In this document: positions 1 to 6,603 of the stretch, in pieces | Layout of the letters: each line of letters begins with the position of its first letter | Numbering within the stretch: position 1 is the first letter of the stretch | Source of the DNA: an uncultured Saprospiraceae bacterium | GTDB lineage: Bacteria; Bacteroidota; Bacteroidia; Chitinophagales; Saprospiraceae | Direction of reading: 5' to 3' | Length of the DNA: 12,078 nucleotides | Assembly: GCA_937959375.1 (NCBI GenBank) | Contig: CALGLS010000481.1 | Location: forward strand, 1 to 12,078 | Notes under the pieces: generated by a model | Database searches by the model: none | What the model was told of the DNA's origin: nothing | What the model saw: the letters and a program-made list of their open reading frames with translations, nothing else | Program-made: the position numbers and the translations under genes

Positions 1-162
1 AGAGTATGTTTAAAATTCATATTTCATGCCTTCAAAAGCGATATTTTGCGTTGTACTTCTGCTATTTATTCAGCAATAGCTCTGCTATTCCTAAAAAAAT
101 GAGCATCGTTCAACACAAACATCTGTCTTTTCGCCTCTGAAAACGAAATTTAAACATACTCT
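1..162. repeat. 162-bp symmetric imperfect palindrome, MITE-like or long-hairpin repeat
   Basis: Bases 1-14 (AGAGTATGTTTAAA) are the exact reverse complement of 149-162. The innermost arms AATAGC (75-80) and GCTATT (84-89) are also exact and leave a 3-nt loop. Outer and inner arms share a centre near 82, and the sequence between them pairs imperfectly throughout, for example TTTGCGTTG on the left against CAACACAAA on the right. The whole segment could therefore fold into one long hairpin. There is no open reading frame inside. Terminal inverted repeats with no coding content are typical of MITEs and of large REP-like repeats. Because the arm begins at base 1, the true left end may lie outside the window. 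A degenerate copy of the arm occurs at 278-293. Whether the element recurs in the genome cannot be seen here. Confidence 0.6.
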
Positions 163-357
163 TACATTCGTCGTTTTCTTCGTCAAAAATTACGCTTTGT
201 GCAGTCATCAAACAGCCAGAGCTAAACAATTACTGACTGTAAAGCATTCTCATATCCGACAACAATAGCAGGTGTCAAGAATATGTTTACAATATTAGCA
301 ATAAAGTTACAAAAAGCTTTTATGAAAGGAAATAATATTTGAATTTGTTTTAGAATA
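163..357. other. Gene-free AT-rich spacer downstream of proC
   Basis: No coding frame of convincing length or composition is present on either strand. The only structure seen is a degenerate match (278-293) to the terminal arm of the 1-162 palindrome, in the same orientation as bases 1-16, and a weak CAGTCA/TGACTG inverted pair (202-207 with 234-239). The spacer could be a decayed second copy of the same repeat or plain intergenic sequence. Confidence 0.5.
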
Positions 358-396
358 TAAAAGCCCTTGACGCTAGATTGGCATCAAGGGCTTTTA
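358..396 (-). terminator. Rho-independent terminator of proC
   Basis: A 13-bp perfect stem pairs 358-370 with 384-396 across a 13-nt loop. The core is AAGCCCTTGA against TCAAGGGCTT. Read on the minus strand, the stem begins about 30 nt past the proC stop codon, and its descending arm runs into a U-rich stretch. The arm is also flanked by A/T on the other side, so it could stop plus-strand transcription as well. Confidence 0.85.
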
Positions 397-403
397 CAAA
401 TTA

Positions 404-428
404 AAGTACTTTATGTTATAAAGTACTT
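404..428 (-). other. Palindromic hairpin overlapping the proC stop codon
   Basis: Bases 404-413 (AAGTACTTTA) pair perfectly with 419-428 across a 5-nt loop. The right arm covers part of the proC stop codon (427-429). AAGTACTT is itself self-complementary and appears twice. In the proC mRNA this hairpin would sit just ahead of the terminator at 358-396, giving two stacked 3'-end structures. It may protect the mRNA 3' end or help termination; that role is inferred. Confidence 0.55.
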
Positions 429-1254
429 AGCTAGGGGGATTTGAAGTTGTGGTTACTTGACCTAATTCGATGGCTCGTTCATGAGCAGCTTTGGCGCCAG
501 CGATAATGTCTTTTTTAACATCATTACTTATAAAGGAAGCAATGGCAGCTTCAGTGGTGCCACCTTTTGAGGCGACTTTAGAAATCCATTCTTGGCAGGT
601 AAAATTGTTTTTGCTATACAGGTCAACAGCACCCTTAAATGTTTGGCTGACAAGCAACTCTGCCTCGGCATCACTAAAATCCATCCCCTTTGCTGCTTGA
701 ATCATTGCATTCATAAAATGATAGACATAAGCAGGGCCACTTCCCGATATCGCAGTTGCTGCATCAATGGAACTTTCTTTCTCAACATAAATAGATTTGC
801 CAGTAGTGTTCATTAGATTTTGAACCATGGCTAACTCAAGTCGACTAACTTCATTAGAGGAAGTATAGGCAGTCATGCCCATTCCTACTTGAGTCGGCAA
901 ATTAGGCATTGCTCGAATGACTTTAGTTACCTTTAAGCTTTCACAAATGGTTTCAATTTTCACACCTGCCATGATGGAGAGGAAGACTTGTTCATTATTG
1001 ATATAAGAACGGATACTTTTAAATAGCTCAGGTGAGTCTTGTGGCTTTACAGCAAAAATAATTAGATCTGCATTTCTTAGACAATCGCCAGGATGATTAC
1101 ATACGGTGCCAACACCTGCATTAGCAACTTTAGAAGCTTTCTCTGGAGATCGTTCCAATATTACCATGTTTGCTTTATCGGTGATATGGGATCGTAAAAA
1201 GCTTTGTGCATAGGTGAGTCCCATATTACCTCCACCGATAATTAAAATTTTCAT
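427..1254 (-). CDS. proC: Pyrroline-5-carboxylate reductase (ProC)
   Basis: A cytoplasmic enzyme catalysing the last step of proline synthesis, NAD(P)H-dependent reduction of 1-pyrroline-5-carboxylate to L-proline. The 275-residue product has the usual family length. It opens with a Rossmann fold whose dinucleotide loop reads IIGGGNMG (residues 5-12). AVKPQ (68-72) and RAMPNLP (114-120) match conserved positions of the N-terminal domain. The helical C-terminal dimerisation domain carries AISGSGPAY (168-176) and the signature region SKGGTTEAAI (229-238), where bacterial homologues usually have SPGGTT. The ATG start places the Rossmann strand at residue 2, as is normal. The gene stands alone, with a terminator directly behind it and a divergent lipoprotein gene in front, so it is probably monocistronic. 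No other proline-pathway gene (proA, proB) is in the window. Confidence 0.96.
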   Translation of the reverse strand: MKILIIGGGNMGLTYAQSFLRSHITDKANMVILERSPEKASKVANAGVGTVCNHPGDCLRNADLIIFAVKPQDSPELFKSIRSYINNEQVFLSIMAGVKIETICESLKVTKVIRAMPNLPTQVGMGMTAYTSSNEVSRLELAMVQNLMNTTGKSIYVEKESSIDAATAISGSGPAYVYHFMNAMIQAAKGMDFSDAEAELLVSQTFKGAVDLYSKNNFTCQEWISKVASKGGTTEAAIASFISNDVKKDIIAGAKAAHERAIELGQVTTTSNPPS

Positions 1255-1467
1255 AGAATAGATTTTTTATTGAAAACGGGAAAGAGGAGGTTTGGTTACA
1301 AAATGCCCTTTTGAATATAGAGTTAATTGATTACAAGCGTATTTTTACTTGATTTCAAAATTGTGTAACTATTCAGTAGCATATGATTAGGCGAAAGTTC
1401 GCAATACTTAAGTCAGAGTTGTTACAAAATTATTTCATATTTTTAGTCTAACCTAATTTGATCCATT
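1255..1467. promoter_or_regulatory. Divergent intergenic region between proC and the asparaginase-like gene
   Basis: This 213-bp AT-rich spacer must hold the promoters of both divergent genes. On the minus strand, 1425-1432 reads TAATTTTG, a match to the Bacteroidota -7 consensus TAnnTTTG, but no matching -33 TTG lies at the right distance and it is about 170 nt from the proC start. No equally good site is seen for the plus-strand gene. The exact promoters remain unassigned. Confidence 0.3.
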
Positions 1468-2529
1468 ATGATAAAGAGAATTCAAATTCTACTGCTTTTA
1501 GTGAGCCTACTTTCTTTTGTTGCTTGTTCTTCAACAGGAGGCGAGACGAATAATAAATCAGCAGCTCATTCAAAAAAAGAAAATACGATATCGAACAATC
1601 AAGCTGAATATGCACTCGCGATTCATGGAGGAGCAGGTACGATGTCAAAAACGAACATAACTCCTGAAAAAGAAAAATCAATTAAAGCTGCATTGAGTAA
1701 GGCACTAAGTGTGGGGGAAGAGATTTTGAAAAATGGAGGAACAGCCATGGATGCTGTAGAACAGACCATCATTGTTTTAGAAAATTCACCTCACTTTAAT
1801 GCAGGTAAAGGAGCGGTATTCACAAATGCAGGAACCAACGAGTTAGATGCTTCATTTATGGATGGAGCTACTCAAAACGCTGGTGCAGTAGGAGGAGTAA
1901 CGATTGTCAAAAACCCGATCAAAGCTGCTCGTGCCGTTATGGAAAAATCCGCTCACGTTTTGTTGACCGGTGAGGGGGCGAATCAATTTGCCCGTGAACA
2001 AAATATCGAAACGGTTGATCCATCTTATTTTCATACAGACCGTCGTTGGGAATCTTTGCAAAAGGCAAAAGCACGTGAAGCACAAAGAGGAGATTTGTCT
2101 CCCATAGATTCACCATTTAAATATGGAACAGTTGGTTGTGCAGCACTCGATAAGAATGGCAACTTAGCAGCAGGAACCTCCACAGGCGGAATGACCAACA
2201 AGCGCTACAATCGAATCGGTGACTCCCCAATTGTTGGTGCAGGTGTTTATGCCAATAACAATACTTGCGCTATTTCATCTACAGGGCATGGTGAATTTTT
2301 TATTCGATTTGCAGTTGCTTACGATATTTCTGCCTTAATGGAATACAAAGAGATGCCATTTCAGGAAGCTGCAAATTATGTCATCAATGATAAACTGAAA
2401 GCAGAAGGAGGAACTGGAGGCGTGATAGGAGTAGATAAATATGGAAATGTAGCAATGCCTTTTAATACATCAGGTATGTATCGCGGTTATGTGAAACCGG
2501 GTGAGCGAGCGGTTGCGATATTTGAGTAG
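1468..2529 (+). CDS. Isoaspartyl peptidase/L-asparaginase (Ntn hydrolase, plant-type), predicted lipoprotein
   Basis: A threonine-dependent N-terminal-nucleophile hydrolase of peptidase family T2. Known members cleave isoaspartyl dipeptides and hydrolyse L-asparagine after autoproteolysis into alpha and beta chains. The mature domain starts at LAIHGGAG (50-57), with NAGKGAVF (111-118) and the substrate-loop region ELDASFMDG (125-133). The expected autocleavage site is Gly220-Thr221 in YGTVGCAALD, making Thr221 the nucleophile. STGGMTNK (238-245), GDSP (251-254) and STGHGE (271-276) align with the E. coli IaaA active site (Thr197, Thr230 and Gly231 there). The N-terminus is a hydrophobic signal ending in a lipobox, FVAC, with lipidated Cys20, followed by a Ser/Asn/Lys-rich tether of about 25 residues. 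It should therefore be anchored in an envelope membrane facing the periplasm or the surface, unlike the soluble enteric enzyme. Total length is 353 residues. No SD sequence is seen, which is normal in this phylum. Confidence 0.93.
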   Translation: MIKRIQILLLLVSLLSFVACSSTGGETNNKSAAHSKKENTISNNQAEYALAIHGGAGTMSKTNITPEKEKSIKAALSKALSVGEEILKNGGTAMDAVEQTIIVLENSPHFNAGKGAVFTNAGTNELDASFMDGATQNAGAVGGVTIVKNPIKAARAVMEKSAHVLLTGEGANQFAREQNIETVDPSYFHTDRRWESLQKAKAREAQRGDLSPIDSPFKYGTVGCAALDKNGNLAAGTSTGGMTNKRYNRIGDSPIVGAGVYANNNTCAISSTGHGEFFIRFAVAYDISALMEYKEMPFQEAANYVINDKLKAEGGTGGVIGVDKYGNVAMPFNTSGMYRGYVKPGERAVAIFE

Positions 2530-2537
2530 AGTGGGGT

Positions 2538-2817
2538 GGAAGTTGGGAGTGCCATCTACCGTATAGGTAAATTGAATCATTGAATATAGATTTATTGAAA
2601 ACTGCAAAAACCATTCAAAATTCAACGATTCATTATTCAACGATTCAACATTACTTTACACGTTAGAATAATGGGAAGTTGGGGAGTGCCATCTACCGCA
2701 TAGCTAAATTGAATATTGAATCGTTAAATATAGATTTATTGAAAACTGCAAAAACCATTCAAAACTCAACGATTCATTATTCAACGATTCAACATTACTT
2801 TATACGCTAGAATAATG
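2538..2817. repeat. Tandem duplication, two copies of 136 and 144 bp, with nested 15-bp repeats
   Basis: Copy 1 (2538-2673) and copy 2 (2674-2817) both begin GGAAGTT and share GGAGTGCCATCTACCG. A 36-nt central core (from about 2585 and from about 2729) is identical in both. The length difference is mostly a short insertion in the left arm of copy 2. Each copy has left-arm sequence of the ATTGAAT type and right-arm repeats of ATTCAACGATTCA, which are reverse complements, so each copy can fold around its core. In copy 1 the right arm is an almost exact 15-bp tandem (2620-2634, 2635-2649). A partial third copy start, GGGAAGTGGGAAGT, lies at 2817-2830. The region is non-coding and sits between convergent genes. 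Confidence 0.85.
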
Positions 2818-2821
2818 GGAA

Positions 2822-2871
2822 GTGGGAAGTTCCATCAAACGCAGAGCCCCGCGATCGAGTGAACTTCCCAC
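2822..2871. repeat. 11-bp inverted repeat between convergent genes
   Basis: GTGGGAAGTTC (2822-2832) pairs exactly with GAACTTCCCAC (2861-2871), enclosing a 28-nt GC-richer loop that contains GCGATCG. It lies between the 3' ends of the convergent genes at 1468-2529 and 2901-5309, so transcript end formation is a reasonable role. Neither strand has a T-run after the stem, so it is not a standard intrinsic terminator. Confidence 0.6.
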
Positions 2872-2900
2872 CTCCAATACCCTACTTACAGCCTCAACCT

Positions 2901-5309
2901 CTACTGCTTAACCAATCGAATCGTTTTACTTTCCCAGCTACCAGCCTTTATCTGAACGAGATAAATACCTGGGTTTAGTTCATTCCCAAAACGAACGTTG
3001 TTGCTTGTGTTATCCAGTGCAATTGTTTTTACAGTTTGACCAATAACATTTACTACTGTTGCAGTTGCCTCATCAGTTACATTACCTAAGTCATAAGAAA
3101 GGGTAAATGCATCAGCAGTTGGATTAGGAAAAGCCTTAATCTTGATATTGTCTGTTGAAAGATCGTCAACAGATACTGGGGTTGGGTCGGCATCCCAAAC
3201 TTGGAAAAAGTCAAGACCAGCTTCTGTTATAATGTCATAACCAAGTTCAGCACTCGCTTCAAAACTAACCGTCATATTATCTGTAGGAGTGATGAAATCA
3301 CTGATGTTAATATCTCCTGATGAAAACCAATCAATATTGTAAAAGTCGCCATCAAAAAGGTCTTCACTAATGGTAACTGTTTCCGTACCATTGTTAATCG
3401 TAACAATGAACTTATCATTACTCGGAGGTGGATATCCTTGTACACTTGCATCTACACTAATGAACCATTGGTAAAAACTCATCCTTGGTTCGTTGTAAGT
3501 TGAAATATCGAATATAGGAGAAGTCAAAATTGTATTTCCACTGATCAAAACGTTGCTGAAAAGATCTTCACCATTTTGAGTAACGTAACAAGCGTTGCCA
3601 TCATCGTTTGGTAGATCTTCAATTGGTGTAATAGAAAATCCACCACCAACAAATTGAGCGATAGATACACCTCTTTCCCATTCTCCAGTGAAGTTTTGAC
3701 CCGTTACAGACCAACCCAGATCAACTGAAAAGATATCCTCGTAACCTTTATCTAATTCAATGGTTAATGTAGGATTGCTCATGTCAATGGTAAATCCTTC
3801 ACTAAGGTTTGTTTTGAATCCCCACTTACCTGCAGCCACATTATACGCGCCTTCAAAAAAAGTTGGGATCGTAAAATTACCATCTGCATCTGAAACGACA
3901 TCATAAACAAAAAATTCATTGTCATCTGCAATATTAATTATGGCATCTGCTATTGGAGTACCGGTGCCAGCTTCAACAACTTGTCCACTAAGTGAAAAAG
4001 AAGGGAGTTGCTCTAATTGAAAATCTGCAATTGTTGTTACGCCGTTTTCTAGATTAAGCGTAAGCGTTTGAGATATATAACCAGGGCGACTAGCGGTAAC
4101 ATCGTAGCTACCTGAGGTCGCAATTCCTGTTTTATATTCACCTGTTGCATCTGTATTGGCAAAGGTAGTTGTCGTTTCAAGTGTAATAGTTGCAGCACTT
4201 ATATCACTTCCGTCAGAAGCATCTGTAACATTTCCTTCAAGGTAGCAAGCATACACATAATTTGGTTCAAGTACATACAGTCCATTTCCGATATCAGTAC
4301 AAAGCACTAAGCCTGATGATAAATATGGATAAGCTCCCCATACACCTTGAAAACCTGTAGAAGGTGGAATATAAGTATCAAAGTTTCCAACTTCCACCAA
4401 GTTGTCAGGATGAGATGCATCAATGATAATACAACCATCGGTGTAGTATGAAACGATTAGCCAGTCTTCCCAAACGTGTACGTTGTGAGGAATCACACCA
4501 TCACCAAGTGTCTCAAATGGTGCATATGAATCAAGGAATTGAATATCTGTCGGGTCGGTAATGTCATAGGCTCCAACGGGTGCATTAGCAGTCTCGTCTG
4601 TTGTAAACAAAACGGTACTGTCTTTAGACAACCAAGTGTTATGTGTAAATGCGAAAGGTGTTGTTTGAGAACCTAAAGTTACAATGTTGTTTTTATCACT
4701 TACATCATAGATGGTAAAAACACCAATGTTAATTTCTGAAGAATACATTTGGTTGGCAAGGACGTAAACATCATGCGAGTATTGGTTAGGAGCTGCTACA
4801 ACAAACGCTGGGTTACCTGGATCTGTGAAACAATCAAAGATAAGCATACCGCCATTATTGAGATTACAACCTGCAAGGTATGCGTAACCAAATTCGTCGA
4901 TGTAAATGTTGTGGCAAGTATTCAATGTACCAAGTCCTGCAATGCTAGTGATATTGGTACTTGTTGCTGAGTTTGGTAGATCAGAAAGATCAATGACGGT
5001 CAAACCATCATTACCTGAATCAGTAGTAACAAAAGCAAATTGCCCCCAAGTTTTAATGTCGCGCCAAGTAGAATTATCACCTGCAATGTAGGCTACTTCA
5101 ACTGGGTCGGCAGGGTCCTCTAAACTTACAATAGAAGTTCCGTTGGCGGCACCTACTAATGCATACTCTGTTCCATCAGGCGCTTCGTATCCCCAAACAT
5201 CGTTTAGTGATTCCGTATAAGTAAGATCAGAAATATAGGTGAGATTTAATTGTGCCTGTGTGTTTAAGGCCATAAGGCAAATGGCAAATAGGGTCATGAT
5301 TCTTTTCAT
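2901..5309 (-). CDS. T9SS-exported 'choice-of-anchor B' family multidomain surface protein
   Basis: An 802-residue secreted protein of unknown activity. Residues 1-19 are a Sec signal peptide (MKRIMTLF start, cleavage near NTQA-Q). Residues 20-350 resemble the choice-of-anchor B region, a beta-propeller-like fold with LVIVD-type repeats, seen in GVFTIYDVSD (196-205), GAYDITDP (246-253) and GCIIIDASHP (292-301). Regularly placed histidines occur in CHNIYID (132-138), SHDVYVL (178-184), THNTWLS (222-228) and PHNVHVW (274-280). Two carboxypeptidase-regulatory-like beta-sandwiches follow (about 355-435 and 437-520), then a jelly-roll or MAM-like segment (about 530-708) with GNACYVTQNG and LTSPIFDIS. 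The end (about 715-802) is a T9SS type A sorting domain with KAFPNPTADAF (724-734) and a basic tail ending TIRLVKQ. It should cross the outer membrane by T9SS and be anchored or released. No catalytic site is recognised. The gene appears monocistronic. Confidence 0.9.
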   Translation of the reverse strand: MKRIMTLFAICLMALNTQAQLNLTYISDLTYTESLNDVWGYEAPDGTEYALVGAANGTSIVSLEDPADPVEVAYIAGDNSTWRDIKTWGQFAFVTTDSGNDGLTVIDLSDLPNSATSTNITSIAGLGTLNTCHNIYIDEFGYAYLAGCNLNNGGMLIFDCFTDPGNPAFVVAAPNQYSHDVYVLANQMYSSEINIGVFTIYDVSDKNNIVTLGSQTTPFAFTHNTWLSKDSTVLFTTDETANAPVGAYDITDPTDIQFLDSYAPFETLGDGVIPHNVHVWEDWLIVSYYTDGCIIIDASHPDNLVEVGNFDTYIPPSTGFQGVWGAYPYLSSGLVLCTDIGNGLYVLEPNYVYACYLEGNVTDASDGSDISAATITLETTTTFANTDATGEYKTGIATSGSYDVTASRPGYISQTLTLNLENGVTTIADFQLEQLPSFSLSGQVVEAGTGTPIADAIINIADDNEFFVYDVVSDADGNFTIPTFFEGAYNVAAGKWGFKTNLSEGFTIDMSNPTLTIELDKGYEDIFSVDLGWSVTGQNFTGEWERGVSIAQFVGGGFSITPIEDLPNDDGNACYVTQNGEDLFSNVLISGNTILTSPIFDISTYNEPRMSFYQWFISVDASVQGYPPPSNDKFIVTINNGTETVTISEDLFDGDFYNIDWFSSGDINISDFITPTDNMTVSFEASAELGYDIITEAGLDFFQVWDADPTPVSVDDLSTDNIKIKAFPNPTADAFTLSYDLGNVTDEATATVVNVIGQTVKTIALDNTSNNVRFGNELNPGIYLVQIKAGSWESKTIRLVKQ

Positions 5310-5574
5310 AATTGCGATTTATTTTTTGATTAGTTTCGAATTTGTTTAAATAGAAGTTGCTTATTTTTGTTTGCAGGTAAGGAAAAATTATTTCTAAACC
5401 TAAACTTGAACAACTTCATATTGATATAATGACGTTTTAGAATATGATTCGTTACGTTCTCTTATACTTTTAGAACTGCTAAGTTGTTTCCATATGCAAC
5501 ACGGACACTAAAGTAATTTCAAATGTTAATTTGAGTGGAGTTCTATTATCTTGCATTCCGATAGAACGATTTTT
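5310..5574. other. Intergenic spacer, no gene
   Basis: This 265-bp AT-rich spacer separates two minus-strand genes and should contain the promoter of the 2901-5309 gene. No convincing TAnnTTTG element is present; the nearest is AACATTTG on the minus strand (5520-5527), with one mismatch and about 210 nt from the start codon. A 7-bp inverted repeat GTTCTAT/ATAGAAC (5540-5546, 5561-5567) lies just past the stop of the next gene. Confidence 0.4.
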
Positions 5575-6354
5575 TTAAACCAGATCAGCTTCACCTTTGA
5601 AGCTACTATTAGAAGGTACATTTTCCAACCTTTTGGTTGCTTCTAATGTTGCGGCAACGGTGGCTAGTGGCGGAGCAAATAGAAAACCAATTCCAGTCAT
5701 TAGGATAAGTAAAAATACAGTTCCATTCCCAATTGCCAACCAACGATTGTCTTTTACAAATCGAGTACTTCCCTTTACGGAATAATGTCGCTCTAGCGTA
5801 TAGTCAATATTTCCAAAACCAGCGTAGTAGGCTTGAACTAAAAAGATTAAAATTGAAGAAATCCATCCAAACACAGGGATGAGTCCGACTATAAAAAGTA
5901 TCGATACGAAAAAGAGTTCACGAGTAATATTCCGAAGTGCAACCCTTAATCCACGCAAGATATCCTTAATTGCTTTTCCGGTTTGAAAACCTTTATTTGG
6001 CGTTGAGATACCCGTTAGTCGTTCTTCTACTTTTTGCGAAAGCGGACTCATAAAAGGGGATACAACGACAAGAATGATGTGTTTATAAATAACCAAACCA
6101 AAAATGACCATTAAGGCCAGTCCAATCCAGCCTGCTACAGAAGCAATAACACCTGCTCCAATTTCCCAGGGATACCAACTTTGTAACCACAGCCCTAAAT
6201 TGTCAGAAAGACCCCAAGCTGCTGCCGCCATTGAGCCACCTAGGAATAAACTGAGCAAGCCAGGAACCAAGAGATATTTCCACAAGCGCATCTCACTGAT
6301 GATACTAAATGCCTTGAAGTATGAACTAGCACCTTTAATAAAATCTGAAATCAT
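5575..6354 (-). CDS. EI24/CysZ-like integral membrane protein
   Basis: A 259-residue inner-membrane protein of the EI24 domain family (DUF540), which includes E. coli CysZ, a sulfate permease. Hydrophobic segments are near residues 28-48, 66-98, 147-177 (possibly two helices) and 206-231. PFMSPLSQKVEERLTG (100-115) matches the characteristic 'SPxxxKVEE' segment after the second hydrophobic region, and YYAGFGNIDYTLERHY (176-191) matches the family's aromatic/basic stretch ahead of the last membrane segment. The N-terminus is cytosolic-type and has no signal peptide. CysZ of E. coli is similar in length (about 250). No sulfate-assimilation gene is adjacent, so transport of sulfate should not be assumed; many Bacteroidota EI24 proteins have no tested function. 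The ATG is preceded by an A-rich stretch typical of the phylum. The gene is separated from its neighbours by about 250-265 bp on each side. Confidence 0.85.
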   Translation of the reverse strand: MISDFIKGASSYFKAFSIISEMRLWKYLLVPGLLSLFLGGSMAAAAWGLSDNLGLWLQSWYPWEIGAGVIASVAGWIGLALMVIFGLVIYKHIILVVVSPFMSPLSQKVEERLTGISTPNKGFQTGKAIKDILRGLRVALRNITRELFFVSILFIVGLIPVFGWISSILIFLVQAYYAGFGNIDYTLERHYSVKGSTRFVKDNRWLAIGNGTVFLLILMTGIGFLFAPPLATVAATLEATKRLENVPSNSSFKGEADLV

Positions 6355-6551
6355 TTTTTGATATTAGGTTAAGAATGGAAAGCTTTATTTGGTTTGATCC
6401 GAGTGAGCTTTCTTTAATGTATGTCTCTAAAGTATCAATCTAGAAGGTAGAAGTGGCTTTTTATTCTACTTTTAGAGGTTTTTCATCGACGGAGTGGTCT
6501 GATTTATAAGTTACTTAGTCTTTTAGTAAAAGAAGTTGTTCAAAAAAAGAA

Positions 6552-6583
6552 ATCCCGAACTCTGCTTTCACAAAATTCGGGAT
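6552..6583 (-). terminator. Bidirectional intrinsic terminator downstream of the 6604-7995 gene
   Basis: ATCCCGAA (6552-6559) pairs exactly with TTCGGGAT (6576-6583). On the minus strand the stem is followed by TTCTTTTTTT, a good U-tract, about 20 nt past the stop codon at 6604. On the plus strand it is followed by AACTTTTTTTT (6584-6594), so it could also block transcription from the other side. Confidence 0.85.
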
Positions 6584-6603
6584 AACTTTTTTTTGTTTAA
6601 AGC

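Noticed and set aside
1425..1432. TAATTTTG on the minus strand as the proC promoter
   Set aside because: It matches the -7 consensus, but there is no -33 TTG at proper spacing and the leader would be about 170 nt; AT-rich DNA yields such matches by chance.
2538..2817. CRISPR array
   Set aside because: Only two copies of 136-144 bp, directly abutting, with no short repeats separated by unique spacers and no cas gene.
5540..5567. GTTCTAT/ATAGAAC hairpin downstream of the EI24-like gene as its terminator
   Set aside because: On the minus strand the stem is preceded by an A-run and not followed by a T-run; the terminator shape exists only on the plus strand, where no gene is transcribed into it.
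5575..6354. Naming the gene cysZ and assigning sulfate transport
   Set aside because: Family membership is visible but no sulfate-assimilation genes are nearby, and the family is functionally broad in this phylum.
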